Assembly (NCBI GenBank): GCA_003024985.2
Contig: PXIH01S0023955.1
Length of the DNA: 12,155 nucleotides
Strand: one strand, 5' to 3'
Source of the DNA: Euperipatoides rowelli
Taxonomy: Eukaryota > Onychophora > Udeonychophora > Euonychophora > Peripatopsidae
Positions 1-6,788 of this stretch are shown one piece after another; position 1 is the stretch's first letter; the number at the start of each line of letters is the position of its first letter. A model generated the notes under the pieces. It ran no database searches and was not told the DNA's origin. It worked only from the letters and a program-made list of their open reading frames with translations. The translations under genes were made by a program, and so were the position numbers.

Positions 1-44
1 TGACTAGGTTGCGTGTCTGTGTGTTGTCTAGTAAAAAGTTTGTG

Positions 45-84
45 TGGCTAGTAGTTTTGAAATAATACTAGCCAGCCAGGCTAG
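45..84. repeat. Nested short inverted repeats
   Basis: Two overlapping palindromic structures are visible. TGGCTAGTA (45-53) pairs perfectly with TACTAGCCA (66-74) around a 12-base loop. CTAGCC (68-73) pairs with GGCTAG (79-84) around a 5-base loop. They could be a transposon end or simply a local fold-back. No flanking duplication is visible and the window edge is too close to judge. Confidence 0.5.
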
Positions 85-122
85 CAGTTAAAAAATTAAT
101 TTTGAGGCCTGCTTTTCATTGA

Positions 123-290
123 AGTATTCAAAGAAGTCTGATCGAAGTGAATCAGAAAAATGAAAAAGAAGTCTATGGTATTTTATATAAAGATAAAATA
201 TGGGATGAATCTCAATCCTTTAAATTTAATATCGGCCAACAAGTTAGAATATCTAAAATGAAATGAACATTTGAATAAGGATTTCAAAAA
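123..290 (+). pseudogene. Integrase C-terminal-like fragment, Polinton/F54H12.3 type
   Basis: I read one open frame interrupted by TGA at about 261 and TAA at about 273. The most telling stretch is FNIGQQVRISKMK, then TFE and GF separated by the two stops. Polinton/Maverick integrases and 'transposon-derived protein F54H12.3' relatives carry a similar basic 'VRISKxKxxFxKG' block after the catalytic core, in an SH3-like C-terminal region. Upstream residues (EVNQKNEKEVYGILYK) fit the linker preceding it. The catalytic DDE core is not in the window. The fragment is abutted at about 290-300 by the 3' end of a minus-strand non-LTR retrotransposon, which may have truncated it. The assignment rests on one motif recognised by eye; a gypsy-type integrase tail is the main alternative. 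Confidence 0.4.
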
Positions 291-304
291 GATGAAAATA
301 AGGT

Positions 305-934
305 AACTGTTTTTGTAATAAGTAATGGTTTTACATTTAGAAGTGTTGAGGTGTAGAGCTCAGGTGTGGCACCAGTTCACAAAAGCGTCAATATTGAGTT
401 GGAGGTTTACACAGTCTTCATAAGAATCAATCTCTTTGAAAATTTTTGCGTCATCAGCATAGAGGAGGATGTTGCAGTCGATAAACCCGGGAAGGTTATT
501 TATATAAAGTACAAAAATTTTGGACCAACAATAGATCCCTGTATCACCCCTAAATCACTTGATCTGGGACTGGACATTATTCCATTTACCATGACGCTTT
601 GGGATCTATGTAGCAAATAGTTCAGTAAATATTCAGAAAAGGTCACCGAGAAGCCAAGGTCTTCGAGATTGTAGTATAGTAATTGGTGGTTGATGCTATC
701 AAAAGCCTTGCAAAAGTCAGTATATATAACGTCCAATTGCTTTCCAAAAATGTAATTTTTCAATAAGGTTTCGATTAATTTAGATAATGTATGTAAGTTG
801 GATATAGGTCTATAATTTTGGATGTACTTTATTGGACCGATTTTGTATTTGGGATAGACTATAAAATGCTTTAAGCAGCTAGGAAATTTATTCTCTTTTA
901 AGGATAAGTTTATTAATTTGGTTAAAACTGTCAA
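305..934 (-). pseudogene. Non-LTR reverse transcriptase remnant
   Basis: This encoded the RT that copies element RNA at a nicked target. The open part (500-934) shows FPSCLK (residues 17-22), NYRPIS (40-45), motif A YTDFCKAFDS (71-80, catalytic D73) and motif B IQGSIVGP (131-138). About 40 residues normally lying between the fingers helix and motif A, including the QxGFR segment, are missing, so there is an internal deletion. Near 513-520 a one-base loss in a homopolymer shifts the frame; the next frame continues with LYINNLPG and motif C LLYADDAKIF (YADD codons at 450-461). A TGA at 360-362 interrupts the thumb, where the family usually has a tryptophan or similar residue. After it LHLNTSKCK is still recognisable. 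It is non-functional. Motifs A, B and C are all visible, so the identification is secure. Confidence 0.88.
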
Positions 935-939
935 ACTGG

Positions 940-1453
940 TCGATAGATTTCCTTAAATATCCCGCCTGGTATGCCATCATATGAATGAAGAGTTAGTTTT
1001 AGTTTTTTGATAGCACTTTCAACTTCTCTTGTAGTGAACTGTGGAGAAGGAATGTTCAGGTTATATCTATTATGATCGTTTTGTGGTTTGGAATACTGTA
1101 GTCTATTATAGACGCAAAATAATCGGCAAAATAACCAGAGATAGTATATGGATCATCCGATATAAATTCATTATATTTCATTTACGCTGGCATAGAACTG
1201 GAGGCCTTTGAAGATCTAGTATACTTGGAGAAAGCGATTATATTACCTGAAACAAGTTGCTGCTGTATGTTTTTGAAATAATGCAATTTTTTATATTTAA
1301 ATAATTTTTTGAAATGGAGCAGAGTTGATTTGAATAACCAATAGTCAAATTGTGATTGAGTTTGTCAAAATATTGAATGGTTAATTGTTTTGTATCGGCA
1401 GTTTGTTTTTAATTCGTTGTCGAACCATTTATACATGCATTGTTTATTCTGTT
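940..1453 (-). pseudogene. Non-LTR ORF2 linker region, broken
   Basis: This minus-strand stretch lies between the endonuclease tail and the RT and reads as the usual basic linker of such polyproteins, in shifted frames. Recognisable pieces are WFDNELKTN near 1400-1430 and a lysine-rich, aromatic segment (LFKYKKLHYFKNI) near 1265-1310. DPYTISGYFADYFASII follows near 1105-1155, and then EVESAIKKLKL with DGIPGG near 960-1050. In intact relatives these precede the RT in the same order. Stops at about 1188, 1070 and 931 and at least two frame changes disable it. No independent function is implied. Confidence 0.7.
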
Positions 1454-1810
1454 TTATAGAAATTTGGGGTGTATTAGACTGATCAAGTTCTTAATTCTAG
1501 TCTCCAGTGTATTGAAACTTTCATCAGCATTCTGAGTGAGCAACAATTGGTCCCAATCCATAGCATCCAATGATTCACCTATGGAAGTAATATTGGATTT
1601 AGTGAAATCGAGAAATGATAGTAGTGTTGGCGCATTAGATTTCTGTTCCACAGTTATTGACAACTGTACTGCACAATGATCTGAACGGAATATGGATGTT
1701 GTTATCCTCGACGAGGATATTGAGTAATAACAGTGGTGTGTCGAATATAGTGTTTGTATCTTGCTTGGAACAGTTAATAGAAGTTTACCTTGCTCGGGCA
1801 GTGATAGCAC
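1454..1810 (-). pseudogene. AP-type endonuclease C-terminus plus linker start
   Basis: A 118-codon frame contains SDHCAVQLSI at about residues 43-52, the conserved C-terminal SDH block of the apurinic-endonuclease-like domain that nicks target DNA in non-LTR elements. It is followed by FLDFTKSNI and MDWDQLL, typical of the segment joining endonuclease to RT. The catalytic N-terminal motifs are absent: beyond about 1815 the minus strand turns into A/T-rich DNA without protein similarity that I recognise. The listed ATG is simply the first methionine after the break and is not a natural start. It belongs with the RT remnant downstream of it on the same strand. Confidence 0.75.
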
Positions 1811-1815
1811 TTCTC

Positions 1816-2325
1816 TTATGAAAAAAAAAGGAATTGAAACTATAATGAAATACCTTAATTATTTTCCCTCCATTTGATAAACATACACAAGCTTCGGTTG
1901 AAAAAAAAATAACCTCTAGGACAGTAATTATAAACTTTTTTTTTCTATCTTTTCACCTGTAAGCTTGTTCTCTTTAAATTGTCAATAGGAGTTTTTTGTG
2001 CATTTTTCTCCTATAGTTAATAACAAGTCAAGAAGGAAATTTGCTACTGAATAAAATTTGGGGACTAAATTTTTCTTGGGAGGGAAGATTATAGCGAGCC
2101 AAAATATATTTATTTTTATTTGATTAGTGTCTTCAAGTTAATTTCAAGGAATGATTATTTTCTTAACGTGTCATTTTCTGAATAAACGCTGTCAGTAAAT
2201 GTCATGTTAAAAGCGATATAATTAATACATTCTGCATTTATTTAATTTGTATGTGTTCACATATTGGAAAAGCCTGCTGCCTTTCCAGTGAGCATTTTAT
2301 TTTCATTATTATTTTATATTTTTCT
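1816..2325. other. AT-rich spacer, no gene seen
   Basis: This stretch lies between the truncated 5' end of the first non-LTR element and the Harbinger-like element. It contains poly-A/T runs but no reading frame, RNA gene or repeat that I can support. Some of it may be unrecognised 5' sequence of the non-LTR element. Confidence 0.5.
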
Positions 2326-2328
2326 TTA

Positions 2329-2349
2329 AGCCTAGCACACACTAGGAGA
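2329..2349 (+). repeat. Harbinger-like 5' terminal inverted repeat
   Basis: The left terminal repeat begins AGCCTAGCACACACTAGG, preceded by TTA. It differs from the right end only at the third base (C instead of G). Terminal repeats are the transposase recognition ends. Confidence 0.8.
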
Positions 2350-2407
2350 GAAACACTTGNGAGTTTTCATACTTGGCAGTTTTTTTAATGATGCGAAAGT
2401 TTTCTTC

Positions 2408-2430
2408 AGAGTATTTTGACACACACTAGG
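2408..2430 (+). repeat. Subterminal repeat copy 1 of the Harbinger-like element
   Basis: GTATTTTGACACACACTAG is followed by GAGA. It recurs in the same plus-strand orientation at 2985-3006. It shares the CACACACTAG core with the terminal repeats, so the element carries four copies of that core. Such subterminal copies often serve as extra transposase binding sites; that role is inferred. Confidence 0.75.
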
Positions 2431-2488
2431 AGATTTTTTTTTTATTTGAAAGTTTTTCTCTTTTAGTGTGTTTACTCCTTTTGTCAAA

Positions 2489-2509
2489 ATGGCGAGTGAC
2501 ATTCAATGA
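2489..2509 (+). pseudogene. Possible truncated start of a Harbinger ORF
   Basis: An ATG in good context (AAAATGGCG) opens a six-codon frame, MASDIQ, then TGA. It sits about 160 bp inside the left end, facing the minus-strand MADF remnant. Autonomous Harbinger elements carry two genes, so this could be the vestigial start of the deleted one. Six codons are far too few to prove it. Confidence 0.15.
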
Positions 2510-2628
2510 CTACCACATTGATTTATATATTATTGTATTAAATATATATGCATGAAAATAAATAGATCTTTTTAATTTCCAAGCAGTGGCGATTTAGTTT
2601 TAAATATCAAAGCCATTTACCTGTTGTA

Positions 2629-2814
2629 TTACATACAATACCAATGGTTTGCAGAATTGTCGTTTTTAATAAAAAAAATAAAAATAAATAGTAGCTTGTT
2701 GTGATATTCAGTTAAGTGCTGCTTGTATAGACACGGGCATTTTACCACTTCTTGAATTAATAGTGATATTTCATCGTCATTCCAGTTTTTGTTGGCGAAG
2801 CGAGTGGCCGGCAT
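2629..2814 (-). pseudogene. MADF-domain (Myb/SANT-like) protein fragment
   Basis: MADF domains are three-helix DNA-binding modules of the Myb/SANT group, known from Adf-1 and from the accessory protein of PIF/Harbinger transposons, which helps bring the transposase to the element ends. After ATG at 2814 the frame reads NWNDDEISLLIQEV then CPCLYKQHLTEYHNK. This is the typical first tryptophan, acidic helix, 'P-x-LY' and 'Y-x-x-K' pattern of MADF helices 1-2 (residues about 10-40). The rest of the domain, including its second conserved tryptophan block, is missing; residues after 41 are encoded by A/T-rich sequence. A possible donor (CAG then GTAAAT) near 2620 would allow the fragment to be an exon. 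The start is chosen for its A at -3 and its fit to the domain start. A host gene exon is less likely, given the position inside terminal repeats. Confidence 0.6.
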
Positions 2815-2843
2815 TTTTATTTTTTTTTAGTAAAGGCAAGTCA

Positions 2844-2853
2844 GTGACGTCAC
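2844..2853. promoter_or_regulatory. CRE-type palindrome upstream of MADF fragment
   Basis: GTGACGTCAC is a perfect palindrome containing the full cAMP-response/ATF site TGACGTCA. It lies 30 bp upstream of the MADF start codon on the minus strand, a plausible proximal promoter position. The same 10-mer recurs at 8900-8909. Function is inferred from the motif only. Confidence 0.4.
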
Positions 2854-2984
2854 ATGTTTTCAGCTTCTCATCATCCGGTGATTGGCTGCGAACTTTGACT
2901 CCGAGGAGAAAATCTTCAAAAAGTAGACCAGAGGTCTACTTTTGAAAGTGATGAAAGTGTTCTTCTCGAAGTCTGGTTTTCTCT

Positions 2985-3006
2985 GGAGTATTTTGACACA
3001 CACTAG
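2985..3006 (+). repeat. Subterminal repeat copy 2 of the Harbinger-like element
   Basis: It matches the copy at 2408-2430 through GAGTATTTTGACACACACTA. Together with the terminal repeat at 3053-3073 it forms a fold-back of the right end (CACACACTAG against CTAGTGTGTG, about 47 bases apart). Confidence 0.7.
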
Positions 3007-3052
3007 AGTTTTTACCTTCGGAGTACAATTCTTTGATGCTTCGAAGAGAAAT

Positions 3053-3073
3053 TCTCCTAGTGTGTGCTAGCCT
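3053..3073 (-). repeat. Harbinger-like 3' terminal inverted repeat
   Basis: The right terminal repeat, read on the minus strand, begins AGGCTAGCACACACTAGG. It is followed on the plus strand by TTA, matching the left target duplication. Confidence 0.8.
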
Positions 3074-3189
3074 TTAGTTGCAAAGGCAAGTAAAAATATT
3101 AGAAGAATTATTCTTTATAACTATTTATTTATGCTTGAACCACAGTCCACAGATTGTTCCTTATTAAACTTTAGGATGAAGAATATAGG

Positions 3190-4072
3190 TCAATTAAAGC
3201 AAAATGAGAGGCATAATCCATAAAAATATCCTGGTATTACTTTTATCATACCTCTAAAACATCTCTCCAGCTTATCAAGATCTTTCTTATTAGCATAGAA
3301 TATTGATGGACTGCAATATTCAACTATTGGTTGTAGGAAGTATGAAAAAATGAAATTGAAAGATCTAATTAATAAGTTGATATACTTGTTATTTTTTATA
3401 ATTGCAAACCTGGATCTCATTTTGCTAACAATGTGATTTGCATTTAGTGAAAATGACAACTTGTTATCAAAGACCACACCTAGATCTTTATGTGAGGTAA
3501 CTTGTGATTTTGAATTATTTAGTAAATATGGCTAATGATAAATCTTAATGCCAATTGATCAAATTTTAGTTTTTCCAATATTAACTTCTAACATATTTAA
3601 AGAATACTATTATTGGAAAGAATATATACCACTTTGAAGGTGTTGATTATCTTTAAGTTAGAGATGTGGAAAAAAAATTGGGAGACCAAGGATTCAAGGT
3701 CATATAACAAAATGTTAAATAAGGCAGTGGACAATACAGCTCCTTAGGATAATCCACTGTAAATTGATTTTTCAATAGAATTGACACTATTTAATTTAAC
3801 TTTGATAAATCTGTCAAAAAAAATTATCAGCCAATTTATGATGAAAGAATCAAAGCCAAGGCATGGTCGAAAAATACTATGTTGGTGTTTACTGAGTTTT
3901 CAAACCCTTGTGTGATAGGGTCGGTGAATTTAAGAAGATTAGTCAATGTAGAAAAATCATTCCTAAATCCATGCTGGCTAGGGAATAGAATGTTTTGACA
4001 GCAAGGTGGATATTCAATCTAGTGAGAATAATCCTTTCCAAAATTTTTACTATTGACGATAAGAACTGCATT
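3190..4072 (-). mobile_element. Second degenerate non-LTR RT fragment
   Basis: The minus strand again encodes a reverse transcriptase, different from that at 305-934. In order from 4072 downward come VKILERIIL (fingers) and FPSQHGFRND with STLTNLL (the QHGFR block near 3960-3990). Motif A remains only as IVFFDHALAL, where the family has D-x-AKAFD. SIYSGLS stands at motif B. Motif C (YADD) is missing; only VNIGKTKI-like thumb residues remain. The open part 3190-3477 then reads VVFDNKLSFSLNANHI and IVEYCSPSIFYANKKDLDKLER, the usual RT C-terminal block. At least three frameshifts and several stops are present, and both ends are truncated. The thumb block is the strongest evidence. Confidence 0.8.
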
Positions 4073-5484
4073 TTTTATTACTAATAACAGTAGGCCTACC
4101 ATTATATTTCCTTATTTCCCATTCAATTTTGTTTAAAAATAGAACAAAATGCAATAAAATATTAAAATACTGCTTGTTAGAGAAATATGTCAACAATAAA
4201 AGAGTAGAGTTTCCATTATTATACTGTAATATCATGAAAAAGATAATNCTTAATTGCAGCACTACAAAAAGCATTTTTTTCATGATGCTCAAAGACCAAA
4301 TTCGGCAAACAAAGTGGATATAGTTGTATCAATTTATATTGTTCTAAAGACATAAATTAATAAATGTAGAATGTCAAAAAGTAAAGAACTGTATATATAA
4401 TATATATATATAATAAATCTAAATGAAATTAAGGAAATAATGTATACTTTATATGAATAACTGGTTATGGAATATTTCAAATTTTTGAAGGGTTGCTTTG
4501 TATAAGGGCTTATCTCCACTTTTTTCAGGACAGCTGTGGATGGAAAATTGTGTGCTTAGTGACAGAAACATTAGGAACCCATGTGCAAAGATTTTGAAAA
4601 CAATAAGCCAAAATAAAATAAAATAGTTTTTACAAAAAAACAATGAAGATGAGCCCTTATCCAGAAAAATAAAGCCTGTGTTAATTTTTATTGCTCATAT
4701 TGCTGTCACAAAGTTCTCAATTGCTGTCACAAAGTTCTCATGGACACAAGTAGAATGATACAAACTTATTACTAATAACAAAAGTAGTAGGCTATGCTTT
4801 AGTCATCTAGAGACTATGGGCTTTACCTTTGATGGTGAGATCTTATCCAAGAACAATGTTTAATGTGATATTGCTGGAGGATATAGTACAACACATAAAC
4901 CCTTATCGAACAAGTTTCACCACATTTCCTTTTGTTGGATAAAGGCACTAGAGAAAAAAGCTAAAATACAGATGCCATACAGAGATGGCTCTTATCCAAA
5001 AAGTGAAAATATGACAAAAAAAATGAATTTTGCAAAAAAGAAACTGGACATGAGCCCATATCCAAAGCAAATCATCTTTTGTACAAGCCATAATTTTTTT
5101 AGAACTAAATAAACAACACATCTTAGGTATTAACATGGATTACACAACTCCGCCACTCTTTGAAACAATATTTTAACATAATTTGATCAAATCTATGAAT
5201 AATACAAATCCATCTCATTACTTACTCGGTTAAGCTGTTTTATAAAGACATCATGCTTATAAACATGGTTAGTATTATAACCTATAAGAAAAAAATAAAG
5301 AAAAAAATTACATTATTGAAAAATATCATGCAGGTATACATTTTTAACAACACATTTTTAAGAATCAGATTTTTTCCCCTTCAAAATAAGAAATGTAATT
5401 AAGTAAGAAAAAAAAAGAAAGACTATTTTTATTGTAATATACTGTATATATTTATAACAGTACCGTACATATTTGTGTACAATG
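4073..5484. other. AT-rich intergenic DNA with short repeats
   Basis: No gene is supported here. Open frames in both orientations are short, A/T-rich and unlike known domains. Visible structure comprises TTATTACTAATAACA at 4075-4089 and again at 4766-4780, a perfect 21-bp tandem duplication at 4699-4740, and a scattered CTTATCCA motif (4656, 4842, 4991, with variants at 4902 and 5057). The segment from about 5280 is mostly A/T. Confidence 0.5.
4699..4740 (+). repeat. 21-bp perfect tandem duplication
   Basis: Two head-to-tail identical 21-base units, each containing TTGCTGTCACAAAGTTCTCA, at 4699-4719 and 4720-4740. Identity suggests a recent slippage or duplication, in contrast to the old elements around it. 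Confidence 0.9.
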
Positions 5485-5609
5485 TATATTGTGATGATTC
5501 TTTAGTCTATAATATTTTATTATAAGTAATAATATTAGTTTAGTTATTCTCCGTTTACATTTGTTCACACATTCCATATGTTTTGCTTTCAGCTGTGACA
5601 TGCTTACTT

Positions 5610-5676
5610 TAATTAGTAAATGCGTCACAGATGTTCTAACTCTGGAATAAGCGAGCCTATGCTAATTTACTAATTA
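5610..5676. repeat. U3 inverted repeat
   Basis: TAATTAGTAAAT (5610-5621) and ATTTACTAATTA (5665-5676) are perfect 12-base inverted repeats about 43 bases apart, upstream of the TATA box. Both arms are unchanged in the 3' LTR (6909-6920 and 6964-6975). Confidence 0.8.
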
Positions 5677-5703
5677 TACAATATGTATAATTAAACTGTA
5701 CAA

Positions 5704-5710
5704 TATAAAA
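5704..5710 (+). promoter_or_regulatory. LTR TATA box (5' LTR)
   Basis: TATAAAA followed by GGCG is a good RNA polymerase II TATA element. A start site about 30 bp downstream, near 5733-5738, is expected. The 3' LTR has TATAAAA at 6990-6996. Confidence 0.6.
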
Positions 5711-5744
5711 GGCGTTTCCTTTATGTAAAAGTTGTCTTTACCTT

Positions 5745-5786
5745 AGAGAGTGGTTGTCATCACCATTAGATGACAACCAGCTCTCT
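5745..5786 (+). promoter_or_regulatory. Perfect 17-bp hairpin at presumed RNA 5' end
   Basis: AGAGAGTGGTTGTCATC (5745-5761) pairs with GATGACAACCAGCTCTCT (5769-5786) around the 7-base loop ACCATTA, with one bulged base. It begins about 35-40 bp after the TATA box, so it would lie at the very start of the transcript. The 3' LTR copy (7031-7072) has three arm changes that weaken the stem. Confidence 0.8.
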
Positions 5787-5897
5787 AACATTCGTCCAGC
5801 ACATGGATATTGTGTAACATTTTATTTTTAGTATGCCGGTTAGAAAAGTGGCAAGCTGGTAATACTTATCAGTGTATATAGTTTTATTTATCCATTC

Positions 5898-5903
5898 AAT
5901 AAA
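5898..5903 (+). terminator. LTR polyadenylation signal candidate
   Basis: AATAAA lies in the R/U5 part of the 5' LTR. The 3' LTR, the copy that would be used for 3'-end formation, has AATAGA at the same point, a weakened signal. Confidence 0.45.
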
Positions 5904-6109
5904 TAGAGATTTATTTACCAAGTATTAGCAGTGTCGTATCCAGTTTTATTTTATAACATGAGTACCAGCAGCCAGTCTTATGACATAACTATAGCACCAA
6001 GCAGTCCCACAGTTAAAACCAGATAACATCAACAGATTATCAACATTCTCCTTTCCGCCCACTCCATTCTGAAATGGCTCTGACCCCCTAGGGACAGAGT
6101 TCGCTATAG

Positions 6110-6122
6110 TGGCGCCCGAACA
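6110..6122 (+). other. tRNA primer binding site
   Basis: TGGCGCCCGAACA directly follows the left LTR and is complementary to a tRNA 3' end terminating TGTTCGGGCGCCA, as in the lysine tRNA used by many retroelements. Complementarity to that tRNA as I recall it ends after 13 bases, so the exact tRNA is uncertain. Confidence 0.85.
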
Positions 6123-6161
6123 CGTTTCAGGAAAAACATTTTTTTTTTAATTTCCTGCAAG

Positions 6162-6257
6162 ATGGTTTACGAGGTACAAGCCGCGAAGTTTCATCTTGAA
6201 CGAACCAATGAACCAGCAATCACAANTCCAACCAGGAAGTTAAAACAAGAATATTGA
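6162..6257 (+). pseudogene. 31-codon frame, possible gag stub
   Basis: An ATG in good context (AAGATGG) 40 bp after the primer binding site opens MVYEVQAAKFHLERTNEP and ends at TGA 6255-6257. One codon contains N. This is where gag would start in an intact relative. I recognise no gag motif, and the rest of the interior is non-coding. It could be the leftover gag N-terminus after internal deletion, or chance. Confidence 0.3.
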
Positions 6258-6460
6258 CTTTTTTTTCTCTCACTCATTAAAGTTGAATACAAACAACTAT
6301 GTTTGTTCAGAAAAGACATTTTTCACCGCACTAAGTTTTATTTTAAGTGGAATGAACTATTGACTTTTTATTGAATTTTATGTCAAATTCAGTCTTATTA
6401 ATTGAATAAGAAAAAACATTAAAAAGTATGTAATAATATTCTGATAAATAATAACAAGAA

Positions 6461-6504
6461 TAGTGACCGAGGAGGAATAAACTAGTTATAGCGACCAGGG
6501 AGGG
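6461..6504 (+). repeat. Duplicated purine-rich motif in LTR element interior
   Basis: TAGTGACCGAGGAGG (from 6461) recurs 28 bases later as TAGCGACCAGGGAGG (from 6489). Both resemble the polypurine tract at 6775-6788 in composition and could be relics of duplicated 3' internal sequence or an extra plus-strand primer site. Confidence 0.5.
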
Positions 6505-6518
6505 TCAACTCCTAAGAA

Positions 6519-6582
6519 GCATCTCCCGGCGCATAATTGAACATTTCCCGGTGCATAATTGAGCATCTCCCGGCACTAAAAT
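6519..6582 (+). repeat. 22-bp tandem repeat, three units
   Basis: GCATCTCCCGGCGCATAATT plus GA (6519-6540) is followed by a second unit with three changes (6541-6562) and a partial third, GCATCTCCCGGCACTAAA (6563-6580). Its C/G-rich core stands out in a very A/T-rich interior. Confidence 0.85.
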
Positions 6583-6774
6583 TTAAAAATTTTTGAATAA
6601 ATTGTATTGTGAAAATTTTTTTAAAACTATCTTTTGATAATTCGTAAATTGGTTTGTATAGAATAAAATTTAGATTTAGTAGTTTCATTTTTTTTTTGTA
6701 TAAGATAGAAACTGTGGTTTTAAGCAAACATTAAAAAAAAATATATATAACTTAAGTGATGTTTTTTTTTTTTC

Positions 6775-6788
6775 AAAGCGGGGAGGAG
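6775..6788 (+). other. Polypurine tract
   Basis: AAAGCGGGGAGGAG ends exactly where the 3' LTR begins (TGTGATG at 6789) and is preceded by a long T run. This is the expected plus-strand primer of reverse transcription. Confidence 0.85.

Larger units (their letters stand above)
300..1815 (-). mobile_element. Degenerate non-LTR retrotransposon, jockey/CR1-like
   Basis: The minus strand carries, in the proper order for a non-LTR element ORF2, the end of an AP-type endonuclease (1454-1810), a linker (about 940-1450) and a reverse transcriptase (about 305-934). Several frameshifts and stops break it. The 5' side is truncated inside the endonuclease, as expected of target-primed reverse transcription. 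The 3' side stops inside the RT thumb region at about 300, where a different element begins. No poly(A) tail or target-site duplication could be defined. Clade placement is a guess from general RT style. Confidence 0.85.
2329..3073. mobile_element. Non-autonomous PIF/Harbinger-like DNA transposon
   Basis: The element is 745 bp. Its ends are 21-bp inverted repeats matching at 20 of 21 positions (2329-2349 and 3053-3073), each containing GCACACACTAGGAGA read inward. TTA flanks it directly on both sides (2326-2328 and 3074-3076), the 3-bp target duplication typical of PIF/Harbinger. An internal minus-strand MADF-type reading frame (2629-2814) fits the Myb/MADF accessory protein of this superfamily. 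The DDE transposase is absent, so movement would need a transposase in trans. It looks like an internal-deletion derivative of an autonomous element. Superfamily assignment combines TSD length, TIR style and MADF remnant; each alone is weak. Confidence 0.72.
5490..6109 (+). repeat. 5' long terminal repeat
   Basis: The 620-bp repeat starts TGTGATGATTC. It contains, in order, a 12-bp inverted repeat (5610-5621/5665-5676), a TATA box (5704-5710), a long hairpin (5745-5786) and AATAAA (5898-5903). That order matches U3-R-U5 layout. The last few bases are uncertain by one or two. Confidence 0.9.

Noticed and set aside
300-357. Extension of the integrase-like plus frame to the TAG near 357
   Set aside because: The opposite strand there encodes a convincing RT thumb stretch (LHLNTSKCK), so the integrase similarity is taken to end near 290.
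366-620. 84-codon plus-strand frame
   Set aside because: It is the antisense of the minus-strand RT containing YADD and motif B, so a shadow frame.
2763-2945. 60-codon plus-strand frame
   Set aside because: It is antisense to the MADF start and has low-complexity Ser/Phe content.
4050-4323. Overlapping 80- and 64-codon frames on both strands
   Set aside because: A/T-driven composition, an N inside, no motif; the minus frame starts at the edge of the RT fragment by chance.
4334-5136. Three minus-strand frames of 61-64 codons
   Set aside because: Phe/Ile/Leu-rich peptides expected from A/T-rich DNA; no domain, start context or partner.
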